DNA of 64,000 nt from positions 62,001 through 126,000 of the forward strand of contig NZ_FMZD01000007.1 of assembly GCF_900101525.1 (NCBI RefSeq), given 5' to 3'. Origin of the DNA: Marinilactibacillus psychrotolerans (GTDB lineage Bacteria > Bacillota > Bacilli > Lactobacillales > Carnobacteriaceae_A). The position numbers and the translations under genes are program-made. Shown here piece by piece: positions 16,909 to 27,218 of the stretch (position 1 is the stretch's first letter; each line of letters starts with the position of its first letter). The notes below the pieces were generated by a model, which worked only from the letters and a program-made list of their open reading frames with translations, did not search any database and was not told where the DNA came from.

Positions 16909-18162
16909 ATGTTTGACAATGATGAGGAACAATCAGGTAATATCTCTTGTTCATTTTGTGGTAAATCACAAGATCAAGTGAAAAAAATTGTCGCAGGTCC
17001 AGGAGTTTATATTTGTAATGAGTGTATAGATTTATGCAAAGAAATTATGGATGAAGAATTTAATAAGCAAGTTTATGCAGATGACACTGAAGTTCCAAAA
17101 CCCCAAGAGATTCGTTCCATATTAAATGATTATATTATAGGACAGGATGCTGCGAAAAAAGCATTATCTGTAGCAGTTTATAATCATTATAAACGTGTAA
17201 ATAATCTTTCTGACCAAGATGATGATATCGAATTGCAGAAAAGTAATATCTGTCTTATTGGTCCAACTGGTTCTGGTAAAACATATCTAGCACAAACTTT
17301 AGCTAGAATATTAAATGTACCTTTTGCGATTGCAGATGCTACTAACTTAACTGAAGCAGGATATGTAGGAGAAGATGTTGAAAATATTCTACTCAAACTT
17401 CTTCAATCTGCGGATTATGATGTGGAACGTGCACAGCATGGTATTATTTACGTGGATGAAATCGATAAAATTGCTAGAAAATCAGAAAACGTATCAATCA
17501 CCAGAGATGTTAGTGGTGAAGGCGTTCAACAAGCATTGTTGAAAATTCTTGAAGGAACAACAGCTAGTGTTCCACCGCAAGGCGGTCGCAAGCATCCGCA
17601 TCAAGAATTAATCCAAATTGATACAACAAATATCTTGTTTATCGTTGGTGGTGCTTTTGACGGAATTGAGACCATGGTCAAAAATCGTTTAGGAGATAAG
17701 GTTATAGGCTTTGGTGCTTCAAATACACGTAAAGGTTTTGCTGAAAATGCAAGTATGATGCAGCAAATTATTCCTGAGGATTTACTGAAATATGGTCTAA
17801 TCCCAGAATTTATTGGTCGTTTACCGATAACGGCTGTTTTAGAAAAATTATCAGAAGATGATTTAGTACAAATTCTTACTCAACCTAAGAGTGCTCTCGT
17901 TAAACAATACAAAAAGTTACTGCAAATAGACAATGTAGAACTAGAATTTGAAAAAGAAGCATTAAGAGGAATTGGTAAAAAAGCGATTGAACGTGATACT
18001 GGAGCACGTGGGCTTCGATCAATTATAGAAAGTATAATGATGGAAATCATGTTTGAAGTTCCTAGTCGTGAAGATATTAAAAAAGTCATCATTACTGAAG
18101 AAGCCGTTGAAGGATCAGGAGATCCATTCTACTATAATAATGAGGGCGAATTGATCAGTTAA
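16909..18162 (+). CDS. clpX: ClpX, ATPase subunit of the ClpXP protease
   Basis: The 417-residue AAA+ unfoldase feeds substrates to ClpP. The N-terminal zinc-binding domain has C14, C17, C36 and C39. Walker A GPTGSGKT is at 118-125, Walker B is IIYVDEID, and an IGF-type ClpP-docking loop (VIGFG) is present. I prefer ATG 16909 because GAGGTGA at 16895-16900 is its ribosome site; the GTG at 16897 lies within that site. clpP is not adjacent, as is normal. Confidence 0.96.
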   Translation: MFDNDEEQSGNISCSFCGKSQDQVKKIVAGPGVYICNECIDLCKEIMDEEFNKQVYADDTEVPKPQEIRSILNDYIIGQDAAKKALSVAVYNHYKRVNNLSDQDDDIELQKSNICLIGPTGSGKTYLAQTLARILNVPFAIADATNLTEAGYVGEDVENILLKLLQSADYDVERAQHGIIYVDEIDKIARKSENVSITRDVSGEGVQQALLKILEGTTASVPPQGGRKHPHQELIQIDTTNILFIVGGAFDGIETMVKNRLGDKVIGFGASNTRKGFAENASMMQQIIPEDLLKYGLIPEFIGRLPITAVLEKLSEDDLVQILTQPKSALVKQYKKLLQIDNVELEFEKEALRGIGKKAIERDTGARGLRSIIESIMMEIMFEVPSREDIKKVIITEEAVEGSGDPFYYNNEGELIS

Positions 18163-18180
18163 TTTATTAAAATAATTTCA

Positions 18181-18219
18181 AAAACAGTATCTCTTTGTTT
18201 GGAGAGATACTGTTTTTTT
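18181..18219 (+). terminator. Terminator of clpX
   Basis: The arms 18184-18194 (ACAGTATCTCT) and 18203-18213 pair perfectly, and a T7 run follows. Bases 18220-18330 hold nothing I can name. Confidence 0.85.
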
Positions 18220-18335
18220 GTATATTTTACAAAACATTTGAATATATTTAACTTTAGTATTTGTCATATAACTGTAAAGATTGGAAGACAGATGTCATAA
18301 AAACCAAAGAAATTCTTTTAAATCATCTAAATTAT

Positions 18336-18343
18336 GATATACT
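18336..18343 (+). promoter_or_regulatory. Extended -10 promoter of engB
   Basis: TATACT at 18338-18343 is preceded by a TGA extension starting at 18335. No good -35 is visible at the proper distance, which is tolerated by extended -10 promoters. Confidence 0.5.
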
Positions 18344-18394
18344 TATACAGGATTATATTTAAAGTGTGTAAATTTAACGTTAGGAGAAAATAAT

Positions 18395-19000
18395 ATGGAT
18401 ATCAATAAAATTCATTATGCAGAAATTACAATCAGTGCAGTTTCTCCAAAACAGTATCCCGATGATGGACTACCTGAGGTTGCTTTAGCTGGCCGTTCTA
18501 ATGTTGGCAAGTCTTCGTTTATCAATGCTATGGTAAATAGAAAAAAACTAGCAAGAACATCCGGTAAACCAGGTAAAACTAGGACATTGAATTATTTTAA
18601 TATTGAAAATGAGTTGTTCTTTGTCGATGTTCCAGGATATGGATATGCTAAAGTATCTAATGCTGAACAAGAAAAATGGGGAGAAATGATGAATGTTTAT
18701 TTTTCTAGTCGAGATGAACTTTCATTAAGTATCTTGCTGGTTGATTTAAGACACCATCCGACAGAACTAGATGTTCAGATGTATGATTTTTTAAAGTATT
18801 ATAATCTTCCAGTATTAGTTGTTGCAACAAAAGCAGATAAAATAAAGAAATCTAAACGTAATAAACATATTAACCAAGTCATTCAGACTCTTGAACTAGC
18901 GACAGAAGATAAAGTTATGGTGTTTTCTGCTGAAACTAGAGAAGGAAGAGACGAGGTCTGGAATGAAATACTTGCGAGTACAAGGAATGATTCTATTTGA
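18395..19000 (+). CDS. engB: EngB/YsxC GTPase for large ribosomal subunit assembly
   Basis: The 201-residue TRAFAC GTPase has G1 GRSNVGKS (33-40), G3 DVPGYG (78-83), G4 TKADK and G5 SAE in order. EngB binds late 50S intermediates and is essential in most Gram-positive bacteria. TTAGGAGA precedes the ATG. Its last codons overlap the start of the HemA-like gene (TTGA), the same order as ysxC-hemA in Bacillus. Confidence 0.95.
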   Translation: MDINKIHYAEITISAVSPKQYPDDGLPEVALAGRSNVGKSSFINAMVNRKKLARTSGKPGKTRTLNYFNIENELFFVDVPGYGYAKVSNAEQEKWGEMMNVYFSSRDELSLSILLVDLRHHPTELDVQMYDFLKYYNLPVLVVATKADKIKKSKRNKHINQVIQTLELATEDKVMVFSAETREGRDEVWNEILASTRNDSI

Positions 19001-20142
19001 AAATCTTAATGTATGGAGTAAATAAGGACACTGTTTCGATTGAAGACATTGATAAATATACATTAAACGAAAGCCAGAAAATAAGACATTTGCATGATAT
19101 CAAAAAATTTGATGGTGTAGAAGAAGTCTGTATACTATCTTCTGAAGTTCGTAGTGAATACTATTTAAACGTTGATGAAACAGTCTTCAAACATGGAGAT
19201 CTTTTAAGGTATTTATCTGCATTTACTGGTAAGCCACTGAAAGAGACCATTTTAGAAACATATAGTAAGTTTAATAAAGATGTAGTAAATCATCTATTCA
19301 CGATCGTTAGTGGAATGGAAGCAAAGCCTAAGGGTTCGCATACTACGCTTCAACCAGTAGAAAAGGCATTGGATTTAGGATATAAAGAGAAAACTATAGG
19401 AATTATGATAAAAGATCTTTTTAAAAATGCGATTAAATTCTCAAGAAAAATGAGATTGTCCGAGATAATGAAGCCTCTCTATTGTGCTCAGCCATCTAGA
19501 GCGATTGATCTGCTTCAAAATTCGTTAGGTCAATTAGATGACAAGAAATGTGTATTATTTGGTAACGGTTATGATGTACTCCATATAGCTAAATTATTGT
19601 TAACATTAAATATACAGTCTTTAACCATTGCTAATGAAGACAGTGCTGATAGTACAGAAATGATTGATTCATTGAGAGAATGGATCGATTTAACAATAGA
19701 TGGTCCAGTTTCTACTAGATTGCATGCAGCAGATTTGTTATCTGTAGGTTATAGATTTTCGAATGCTGATGGAATAGTTTTTTCTCAATCTTTTAATAAT
19801 GAGTGCTTGAACCAGGAATTATTTGAAAAGGTCGAAACAATCAGGCAGACCATGAAAAAACAAATAATTGTTGATTTTAATCAAATTAACCGAGATCTAT
19901 TCAATATGCTTGGTCATTTAGTTAGCTATACTTCTATTGAAAATGAAAACACAAAAGATTTTACAGAGCATGAATTGAATCAAGCTGATATCTTTTTTGA
20001 TGAAAACCTAATAAACGAAACAGAAAAGTTTATGGGGAACTATCAACTGCTTAATGAGAAACATGCACAAGAAAATGTAAATAAATGGAGTTCACTACAT
20101 CAGCCGGTTGGGACTGAAAGAATTCGTAAATCCATGACATGA
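18997..20142 (+). CDS. Degenerate glutamyl-tRNA reductase (HemA) homologue, probable pseudoenzyme
   Basis: The 381-residue protein is collinear with HemA over its whole length. [16 protein letters not shown] aligns with the HemA start. [19 protein letters not shown] aligns with the VEHLF-GLDSMVLGE region. A nucleotide-binding strand has a GNG loop at 189-191, and a C-terminal helical region follows. The catalytic motif S-T-C-N-R-T-E is replaced by SSEVRSE (48-54), so the cysteine nucleophile is E50; the GExQI-LGQV motif has become GSHTTLQPV. It cannot work as a normal reductase. No other heme gene is present. HemA is usually 420-450 residues. The TTG start overlaps the engB stop. The framework is intact, with no frameshift, which suggests a retained new role. 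Confidence 0.8.
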   Translation: MKILMYGVNKDTVSIEDIDKYTLNESQKIRHLHDIKKFDGVEEVCILSSEVRSEYYLNVDETVFKHGDLLRYLSAFTGKPLKETILETYSKFNKDVVNHLFTIVSGMEAKPKGSHTTLQPVEKALDLGYKEKTIGIMIKDLFKNAIKFSRKMRLSEIMKPLYCAQPSRAIDLLQNSLGQLDDKKCVLFGNGYDVLHIAKLLLTLNIQSLTIANEDSADSTEMIDSLREWIDLTIDGPVSTRLHAADLLSVGYRFSNADGIVFSQSFNNECLNQELFEKVETIRQTMKKQIIVDFNQINRDLFNMLGHLVSYTSIENENTKDFTEHELNQADIFFDENLINETEKFMGNYQLLNEKHAQENVNKWSSLHQPVGTERIRKSMT

Positions 20143-20159
20143 TTTTTGTAATATGATTA

Positions 20160-20181
20160 GCTCGAACATTTCGGGCTTTTT
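20160..20181 (+). terminator. Terminator 1 after the HemA-like gene
   Basis: GCTCGAA (20160-20166) pairs with TTCGGGC (20170-20176) across a three-base loop with one G-U pair, followed by T5. Confidence 0.75.
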
Positions 20182-20213
20182 CATTTTCTTATTTAAAATA
20201 GCAGTTTCAAAAC

Positions 20214-20235
20214 GCGGGCATGACCCGCTTTTATT
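20214..20235 (+). terminator. Terminator 2 after the HemA-like gene
   Basis: The five-pair GCGGG/CCCGC stem (20214-20218, 20224-20228) is followed by TTTTATT. Two tandem hairpins isolate obg from the engB transcript. Confidence 0.65.
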
Positions 20236-20322
20236 ATGCAGTCTTTTAAGAATATTAGTAAATCATTCCGCAATAGTGTAAAATAAAATTAAGAGAAATG
20301 TACAGGAGAGAAGGATTAATAC

Positions 20323-21624
20323 ATGTCGATGTTTTTAGATCAAGTAACTGTCAATGTCAAGGCAGGTAACGGTGGAGATGGAATGGTTGCTTTCAGACGT
20401 GAGAAATACGTACCTGATGGTGGACCAGCTGGAGGAGACGGCGGAACTGGTGGAAACATTATTTTTGTTGTTGACGAAGGGTTAAGAACCTTAATGGATT
20501 TTAGGTACAACAGACATTTTAAAGCAAAAAATGGTGAAAATGGTATGTCTAAAGGAATGCATGGACGAGGTGCAAAAGATTTGTTTGTCAAAGTCCCACC
20601 TGGAACTATTGTAAAAAACGCAGAGACCGGTCAATTGTATGCTGATTTAGTCAGCCATGGACAAGAAGCGGTAATTGCTAAAGGTGGTAGAGGCGGAAGA
20701 GGAAATATAAGATTCGCAACTCCTAGAAATCCGGCACCCGAAATTGCAGAAAATGGTGAACCAGGAGAAGAAAAAGAAATTGAATTAGAATTAAAAGTAT
20801 TAGCAGATGTTGGTCTAATCGGGTTTCCTTCAGTAGGGAAATCAACATTGTTATCAGTTGTTTCAGCTGCTCGACCTAAAATTGGAGCATACCATTTTAC
20901 AACAATTGTACCTAATTTAGGAATGGTGGAAACAGAAGATGGAAGAAGTTTTGTCTTAGCAGATATGCCGGGACTAATTGAAGGTGCTTCTCAAGGAGTA
21001 GGATTGGGAATTGAATTTCTACGTCATATTGAACGTACAAGAGTATTGCTTCATGTAATTGATATGAGCGGAATAGAAGGTCGAGTTCCGATAGATGACT
21101 ACGATACGATTAATAATGAATTAAGAGAATATGATTTAAAATTAAGAGAAAGACCACAACTTGTTATAGCAAATAAAATGGATATGCCTGACTCTCAAAA
21201 AAATCTAGCAGAATTCAAAGAAAAGATTGAAGAGTCCGGAGAAAAAATTGAGATATTTGAAGTTTCTGCCATTTCTCAAAAAGGGTTAACAGCAGTATTA
21301 ACTAGAACGGCTGATCTGCTTGAATCTACTCCAGAATTTCCATTATATGATGAGGAAACAAACGAAGAAGAAAGAGTATTGTACAAACATACTCCTTCAA
21401 CAGATCACTTTAACATTCTTAGAGAACCAGATGGCACATGGGTATTGACTGGACAAAAACTAGAGAAGTTATACAAAATGACAAATTTTGCGCACGATGA
21501 ATCAGTTATGCGTTTTGCTCGTCAAATTAGAGGTATGGGAATTGACGAGGCATTAAGAAAGAAAGGTGCTAAAAACGGTGATATTGTGCGTATCGATTCA
21601 TTTGAATTTGAATTTGTAGAATAA
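20323..21624 (+). CDS. obgE: Obg/CgtA GTPase
   Basis: The 433-residue essential GTPase is linked to 50S assembly, stress and ppGpp signalling. It has a glycine-rich Obg fold (1-158, for example [12 protein letters not shown]), a G domain with GFPSVGKST at 167-175 and DMPG, and a C-terminal OCT domain (about 350-430) found in Gram-positive members. AGGAGAGAAGGA precedes the ATG. Confidence 0.96.
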   Translation: MSMFLDQVTVNVKAGNGGDGMVAFRREKYVPDGGPAGGDGGTGGNIIFVVDEGLRTLMDFRYNRHFKAKNGENGMSKGMHGRGAKDLFVKVPPGTIVKNAETGQLYADLVSHGQEAVIAKGGRGGRGNIRFATPRNPAPEIAENGEPGEEKEIELELKVLADVGLIGFPSVGKSTLLSVVSAARPKIGAYHFTTIVPNLGMVETEDGRSFVLADMPGLIEGASQGVGLGIEFLRHIERTRVLLHVIDMSGIEGRVPIDDYDTINNELREYDLKLRERPQLVIANKMDMPDSQKNLAEFKEKIEESGEKIEIFEVSAISQKGLTAVLTRTADLLESTPEFPLYDEETNEEERVLYKHTPSTDHFNILREPDGTWVLTGQKLEKLYKMTNFAHDESVMRFARQIRGMGIDEALRKKGAKNGDIVRIDSFEFEFVE

Positions 21625-21682
21625 TAGTATGTAATGAATTGTATGAAAAATAATGAGACACAATTAGAAGTCGAGGATAGTT

Positions 21683-22627
21683 ATGGATTTATTATTTTTA
21701 GGAACTGGATCAGGTGTGCCAGCTAAACATAGAAATGTTTCAAGCATTGCTTTAAAATTACTAGAAGAACGAAATAGTATCTGGATGTTTGATTGTGGTG
21801 AAGCCACCCAACATCAGATATTAAATACAACCTTGAAACCGCGTAAAATCGAGAAAATTTTTATCACACATATGCATGGAGATCATATTTTTGGATTACC
21901 TGGTATGCTGAGTAGTAGAGCATTTCAAGGAGGCGAGACTCCTTTAACCATTTATGGACCCAAAGGAATCAAACAGTATGTGTTATCTAGTTTTCGGTTT
22001 TCAGCATCACACATTAAATATCCTATTAACTTTATTGAATTTAATGAAGAGGGAGTTATATTTCAAGATAATCAATTTAAGGTTATAGTAAAAAAATTAA
22101 AACATGGCATCCCTTCTTATGGCTTTAGAATTGAAGAGTCAGATCATGAAGGGACCCTATTGGCTGAAAATTTAAAAGATTTGGGTGTTCCCTTCGGGCC
22201 TCTTTTTGGGAAACTGAAAAACGGTGAAACTGTAACTCTTCAAGATGGAAGAGTGATAGACGGGAAAAATTATATTGGACCAACCCAAAAGGGCAGAATA
22301 GTCACTATATTAGGCGATACGCTTAAAACCGATAATAGTATTGAGTTATCCAAAGATACAGATGTATTGGTTCATGAAAGTACTTTTAATCATAGTGATA
22401 TTAAACTTGCTACTAGCTATAACCATTCAACAAATGTCCAAGCCGCTATGGTAGCTAAAGAAGCGAAAGCAAAAATGTTGTTATTGACTCATATTAGTGC
22501 TAGATATCTCACTAAAGATGTACAAGCACTTCAAAAAGAAGCCAGAGCGGTTTTTAAGAATACGCACGTAATGTATGATTTGAAAGAAATAAATATTCCA
22601 CTTGAGAAAACAGGAGCTGAATATTAA
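21683..22627 (+). CDS. rnz: Ribonuclease Z (tRNA 3'-end endonuclease)
   Basis: The 314-residue metallo-beta-lactamase-fold enzyme cleaves 3' trailers from tRNA precursors that lack an encoded CCA. The zinc motif HMHGDH (H63, H65, D67, H68) and the later GDT and HESTF motifs are present, with an exosite-like insert in the middle. It suits this genome, whose one visible tRNA has no encoded CCA. It is followed directly by the SDR gene. Confidence 0.95.
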   Translation: MDLLFLGTGSGVPAKHRNVSSIALKLLEERNSIWMFDCGEATQHQILNTTLKPRKIEKIFITHMHGDHIFGLPGMLSSRAFQGGETPLTIYGPKGIKQYVLSSFRFSASHIKYPINFIEFNEEGVIFQDNQFKVIVKKLKHGIPSYGFRIEESDHEGTLLAENLKDLGVPFGPLFGKLKNGETVTLQDGRVIDGKNYIGPTQKGRIVTILGDTLKTDNSIELSKDTDVLVHESTFNHSDIKLATSYNHSTNVQAAMVAKEAKAKMLLLTHISARYLTKDVQALQKEARAVFKNTHVMYDLKEINIPLEKTGAEY

Positions 22628-23419
22628 ATGAATGATTTGTACGGAAAAATTGTGATGATCACCGGAGCATCTTCAGGAATTGGTGAATCTTTGGCTTATG
22701 AAGCCGCAAAAAAAGGTGCGACACTTATTTTATCGGCCAGAAGAGAAAACAGACTCAAAGAAGTGAAAGAGCAATGTAATAAAATTAGTACCTCTGACGT
22801 TTATGTTTATCCTTTAGATATGTCTGACCCTGATGCAATTGAAGAAACAATGGTAAAAATCGAAAGCAGCGTTGGTAAGATCGATGTACTAATCAATAAT
22901 GCAGGTTTCGGTCATACTGAAGAATTTATCGCTTATGATTTAAACAAAGCTGAAAACATGTTCAGAGTAAATGTATTAGGGGTAATGTATTTATCTCAAC
23001 TTGTTGCGATACAGATGGCTGATAGGAAAAGTGGACATATTATTAATGTTGGATCCATTGCTGGTAAGATTGCCACTCCAAAATCTGCGGTGTATTCCGC
23101 TTCGAAATTTGCTGTTATTGGGTTTAGTAATGCATTAAGGTTAGAGTTGAAACCTTTAAATATTAAAGTAACGACTATTAATCCTGGTCCAGTTGATACA
23201 GCCTTTTTTGATGAATTTGATCCTTCTGGCAGCTACTTGGAAAAAATCGGTGCATTTGTCTTGACTAGTGAAGAAGTTGCTAAAAAGACTATTAATATTA
23301 TTGGTACAAATAAAAGAGAAGTTAATCTACCATGGAGTTTAGGAGTGGCAGCTAGATTGTATTCTTTATTTCCCTCATTAGGTGATTATCTTATTCTTAG
23401 CCAATTTGATAAAAAATAA
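22628..23419 (+). CDS. Short-chain dehydrogenase/reductase, YqjQ-like
   Basis: This is a 263-residue classical SDR. The cofactor loop GASSGIG is near residues 14-20, and NNAGFG and YSASKFAVIGF are both present, so Tyr and Lys are in place. A C-terminal extension (about 220-263) is rich in hydrophobics and may touch the membrane. It starts at the base after the rnz stop codon, so it is co-translated. Bacillus has a similar gene (yqjQ) near rnz. The substrate is unknown. Confidence 0.85.
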   Translation: MNDLYGKIVMITGASSGIGESLAYEAAKKGATLILSARRENRLKEVKEQCNKISTSDVYVYPLDMSDPDAIEETMVKIESSVGKIDVLINNAGFGHTEEFIAYDLNKAENMFRVNVLGVMYLSQLVAIQMADRKSGHIINVGSIAGKIATPKSAVYSASKFAVIGFSNALRLELKPLNIKVTTINPGPVDTAFFDEFDPSGSYLEKIGAFVLTSEEVAKKTINIIGTNKREVNLPWSLGVAARLYSLFPSLGDYLILSQFDKK

Positions 23420-23493
23420 AACATAATCAATGCAGTTTCTTATTTAAAATGGTATTCTTCTAATAATAAGTTTGTAAAAGGGGATATAATATC

Positions 23494-23886
23494 ATGAAAA
23501 AACAATGGAGTTTTGTAGGGGCATTTATATTATTATTTATTGGAGCCGTATTATCTGTCTTAAATGTAGATCCAGTTCCAGTTAACTTTTATTTTGCAAC
23601 ATATGAATGGCCATTAATCATCGTAATTTTAGGATCTATATTGTTAGGTGCGTTGATTGCCTCATTGCTTTCGACCATGAAGATCTATCAAGAAACTAAG
23701 ATGCGCAAAGATGCTGAAAAAACTGCTAGTACAGCTGATGAAAAGGGAAATGAACGAGTTAAAGAGTTAGAAAATAGATATGAAACTCAAATAGATCAGC
23801 TAAAAGAAGAGTTACGTCAAAAAAATACAAAAATTCAAGAATTAAATAACTCGAACAATAATACAATAAATTCTGTACAAGAGTAA
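23494..23886 (+). CDS. LapA-family (DUF1049) membrane protein, YrvD-like
   Basis: The 130-residue protein has two transmembrane helices (about 5-25 and 40-62) and a charged cytoplasmic coiled coil (about 65-120, heptad-like with KELENRYETQIDQLKEEL). This is the DUF1049 layout. In Bacillus the equivalent yrvD stands just before recJ-apt; here a DegV gene intervenes. The family role is linked to lipopolysaccharide assembly in Gram-negatives and is unclear in Firmicutes. AAAAGGGGAT precedes the ATG. Confidence 0.8.
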   Translation: MKKQWSFVGAFILLFIGAVLSVLNVDPVPVNFYFATYEWPLIIVILGSILLGALIASLLSTMKIYQETKMRKDAEKTASTADEKGNERVKELENRYETQIDQLKEELRQKNTKIQELNNSNNNTINSVQE

Positions 23887-23916
23887 TATTATTAGTAAAG
23901 AAGGACGGGAGGACGT

Positions 23917-24783
23917 ATGAATAAAGAAAAAGTTGCTATATTAACAGATTCTGGTGCAGATGTTCCTGAAACTATAAAAGATCAATTTGATATAAAAGTA
24001 ATTCCATTAAAGATAATATTTAAAGATGGAGAATATATTGATAAGCTGAATATTACTGCAGAAGAAGTTTATAAACGTATGAGTAAAGAGATTCCAAAAA
24101 CTTCTTTGCCTGATGGAGAAATGATTAAAGGCATTTTTGATGAAATCAAATCAGAAGGATATGAGAAAGTTATTGCTATAACGATATCAAGTGGTTTAAG
24201 TGGTACAAATAATATGGTACGAATCGTGGCAGAAGATTATAAAGACTTAGATGTTTTTGTGCTGGATACTAAGAATATTGGTATAGGATCCGGATTATCC
24301 GCTGTTAAAGCTGCCTTTCAAGTAGACCAAGGGATACCATTTGATGAAATAAAAGCTAATTTACAAAAAGGAATAGAAAAAGCAAAAGTATATTTTCACG
24401 TTCCCACACTAGAATATCTCCAAAAAGGAGGTAGAATTGGATTAGTCCAATCAGTTTTGGGGAATGTTATGAATCTTAAACCAATCATTACTTGTAACGA
24501 TGAAGGAATTTATCATACTGTTGCAAAAGTTCGTGGTAAAGCAAAATCAGTTAATAAGACAATTGAATTAGTTGAAAAATATGCAGCTAAATCTAATAAA
24601 TATAACTTGGCTGTTGCTTATGGTGGAGAAACTGCTTTAGAAGAAGCCAAATCTGTTCGAGAAGTATTGAAGAAGAAATTACCAAAATTCGAACATTTCT
24701 TTTTCGATCAAGTTAGCCCTGCGCTAGGTGTCCATACAGGCCCAGGACTAATCGGAATAGGTGTCCAACTTTTAGACGATTAA
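23917..24783 (+). CDS. DegV-family fatty-acid-binding protein (FakB-like)
   Basis: This is a 288-residue DegV protein. TSLP near residue 62, the LSGTNN loop and LEYLQKGGRI follow the family pattern, with the acyl carboxylate bound by Thr and Ser near TSLP. Related FakB proteins present exogenous fatty acids to the kinase FakA for phosphorylation and entry into phospholipid. No fakA is in the window, so the role is inferred. GGGAGGA precedes the ATG. Confidence 0.85.
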   Translation: MNKEKVAILTDSGADVPETIKDQFDIKVIPLKIIFKDGEYIDKLNITAEEVYKRMSKEIPKTSLPDGEMIKGIFDEIKSEGYEKVIAITISSGLSGTNNMVRIVAEDYKDLDVFVLDTKNIGIGSGLSAVKAAFQVDQGIPFDEIKANLQKGIEKAKVYFHVPTLEYLQKGGRIGLVQSVLGNVMNLKPIITCNDEGIYHTVAKVRGKAKSVNKTIELVEKYAAKSNKYNLAVAYGGETALEEAKSVREVLKKKLPKFEHFFFDQVSPALGVHTGPGLIGIGVQLLDD

Positions 24784-24790
24784 TAAAAGT

Positions 24791-24838
24791 AAAAGCAAGA
24801 GCAATGGATTTGCATTAACCATAGCTCTTGCTTTTTTT
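24791..24838 (+). terminator. Terminator after the DegV gene
   Basis: The AAAAGCAAGAGC stem (24791-24802 with 24824-24835) has a small inner ATGG/CCAT helix and T7 after it. Confidence 0.85.
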
Positions 24839-24872
24839 ATTGTAAGTAAATTATTTCCAAGGAGTGAAATTA

Positions 24873-27206
24873 TTGAGCTTTAAGCAAAGAAAAAAATGGA
24901 TTATTAATTCAGAATTTGATCAAAAAAAAATCGATTTATTATCCGAAGAACTAGATGTTTCTCCTTTGTTTGTTAAACTCTGTTTAAATAGAGGGCTGCA
25001 TTCTAAAGAAGAGATCGAACGTTTCATAAATCCAGATGAATCATGGTTCCATGATCCTTTTCTATTGTATGATATGGAAAAAGTAATTGAAAGAATAACA
25101 AGTGCAATTGAAACTGGGGAAAAAATCATGATTTATGGAGATTATGATGCAGATGGTGTTACAAGTACAGCAATTTTATATGAAACAATTGAAGCAATTG
25201 GCGGAAATGTAGAATATTTTATTCCTAATCGCTTTGTTGAAGGGTATGGTCCGAATAAAGAAGCTTTTGATACTTTTCTTAATAATGAAACAAGCTTAAT
25301 TATTACTGTGGATAACGGAGTAGCTGGACATGATGCTATTCATTACATACAAGATAAAGGTGTAGATGTTGTTGTCACAGATCATCATGAACTTCCTGAA
25401 ACACTGCCAGACGCTTATGCCATTATTCACCCCAATCATCCTAAGGGACATTATCCTTTTAAAGATTTATCAGGAGCGGGAGTGGCATTAAAAGTAGCGA
25501 CTGCTTTATTAGGGGATTTTCCGGCAGAACTGCTAGATTTAGCAGCGATTGGAACGATTGCTGATCTTGTATCTTTAAGAGATGAGAATCGAGCAATCGT
25601 TAGCTATGGCCTTAAAGCTATCAGACAGACTCAAAGAATCGGTATACTAAGTTTATTTGATACATTAGCTTTGTCCTTAAAAGAAGTGGATGAAACCACT
25701 ATTGGATTTAAAATTGCTCCACCAATCAATGCAATAGGCCGTATTGAAAATGCAAGTCCTGTTGTTGAATTACTGACAACATTTGATGAAGAAAAGGCTT
25801 CAAAAATTGCTGCTCTTCTTGAAAATAAAAATAAGGAACGTAAAACAATTGTTTCTGATATTTTTGTTGAGGCGATGAATCAGTTAGTAGGACAAGAGGA
25901 TTCGCTTGTTAATATCCTTGCCAAAGAAAATTGGCATCCTGGAGTTCTGGGAATAGTAGCAAGTAAAATCGTTCATGAGACAGGAAAACCGACTATAATC
26001 TTGAATATAGATTCTGAAACGGGAGAAGCTAAGGGCTCTGGGAGAAGTATCAAAGCTTTCAACTTGTTTAAGCATTGTAACGATGTGAGGGGCTTGTTTA
26101 GGCATTTTGGAGGACATCATATGGCGGCAGGAATGACTTTGCCAATTGAAAATATCAGTGTATTGCATGAAGCACTTAATGAAGCAGCAAAAGCTATTCA
26201 AGAAACCACAGATTTTTTTGAAGAAATTGAAATTGAAGAAGAATGTGCGATAGCAGATATTAGTTTGGAAGCAATCAAAGAAATTGATTCTTTAAAACCT
26301 TTTGGAACAGAAAATCCAAGACCAGCATTTCTATTCTCGAATGTTCATCCGGTGGAGTCACGAGCCATAGGGGTAGATCATGCGCACTTGAAGCTGAAAG
26401 TCAGTCAAGAGGATTCACTTTTGGACATTATTGCTTTTAATTATGGTGGAAAAGCCGAAGCATTAAAATCAGATTCAAGTGTATCCGTAGTAGGAACCTT
26501 GGAAATCAATGAGTGGAATGGAAATAAAAAGCCACAATTACAATTAATGGATTTGGATTTTCAAGAGGCGGTTATTCTCGATAAAAGAACATCTGAATTA
26601 AAAAAATCTGATTTTTCTATTAAGCATGCCACATATGTATTCTTTAATAAAAAGAATTATGCTAAATATAGTAAATATGTAACAGAAGAATCACAAGTAT
26701 TTCTGATAGAGAATATAAAAGATGCAGAGGATTTAAAATTAAACACATCTTCTGTATTGGTAGATTGTCCAGATTCGCTGGAGCTCTTAAAGTATACTCT
26801 TGAAGGTAATAAAGAACATGAACTGTATTGCATATTTTATGCTAATGAGAATAACTATTTATTAGGAATGCCTTCAAGAGAGCAATTTACAAAGTTATAC
26901 AAATTTCTTGCTAAGCATAAAAGTATTGATCTTAAAGAAAAAGGAGCATTACTTTCTAAATATTTAAATTTTGATAAATCTATTTTGAAATTCATAATCA
27001 GGGTGTTTTTAGAGGCGGGATTTGTTACAATAGAAGACGGGCTGCTTAATATAAATGCAGAAGTCAAGAAAATGGATGTAGCTGATACACAAGTCTATAA
27101 ACAAAGAAAAGAAAAAATCAAAGTTGAAGAATTGCTGATTTACAGTTCGTTTAATGAATTGACTAAACTGCTTAAAAGCTTAAATCAAATTCCGATCGAA
27201 CAATAA
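24873..27206 (+). CDS. recJ: Single-stranded-DNA-specific exonuclease RecJ
   Basis: The 777-residue 5'-3' exonuclease acts in recombination and mismatch repair. The DHH domain carries YGDYDADG, VDNG, VTDHHE and the DHHA1 region with GRSIKAFNLF and FGGHHMAAG, followed by an OB fold and a Firmicute-type C-terminal extension of roughly 200 residues. I set the start at TTG 24873 because AAGGAG (24859-24864) lies eight bases before it; a GTG at 24864 is inside that site. apt follows after 12 bp. Confidence 0.94.
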   Translation: MSFKQRKKWIINSEFDQKKIDLLSEELDVSPLFVKLCLNRGLHSKEEIERFINPDESWFHDPFLLYDMEKVIERITSAIETGEKIMIYGDYDADGVTSTAILYETIEAIGGNVEYFIPNRFVEGYGPNKEAFDTFLNNETSLIITVDNGVAGHDAIHYIQDKGVDVVVTDHHELPETLPDAYAIIHPNHPKGHYPFKDLSGAGVALKVATALLGDFPAELLDLAAIGTIADLVSLRDENRAIVSYGLKAIRQTQRIGILSLFDTLALSLKEVDETTIGFKIAPPINAIGRIENASPVVELLTTFDEEKASKIAALLENKNKERKTIVSDIFVEAMNQLVGQEDSLVNILAKENWHPGVLGIVASKIVHETGKPTIILNIDSETGEAKGSGRSIKAFNLFKHCNDVRGLFRHFGGHHMAAGMTLPIENISVLHEALNEAAKAIQETTDFFEEIEIEEECAIADISLEAIKEIDSLKPFGTENPRPAFLFSNVHPVESRAIGVDHAHLKLKVSQEDSLLDIIAFNYGGKAEALKSDSSVSVVGTLEINEWNGNKKPQLQLMDLDFQEAVILDKRTSELKKSDFSIKHATYVFFNKKNYAKYSKYVTEESQVFLIENIKDAEDLKLNTSSVLVDCPDSLELLKYTLEGNKEHELYCIFYANENNYLLGMPSREQFTKLYKFLAKHKSIDLKEKGALLSKYLNFDKSILKFIIRVFLEAGFVTIEDGLLNINAEVKKMDVADTQVYKQRKEKIKVEELLIYSSFNELTKLLKSLNQIPIEQ

Positions 27207-27218
27207 AGGAGAGTAAAA

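Noticed and set aside
18997-20142. Functional hemA
   Set aside because: The catalytic cysteine motif is lost and no other heme genes are nearby, so it is not annotated as an active reductase.
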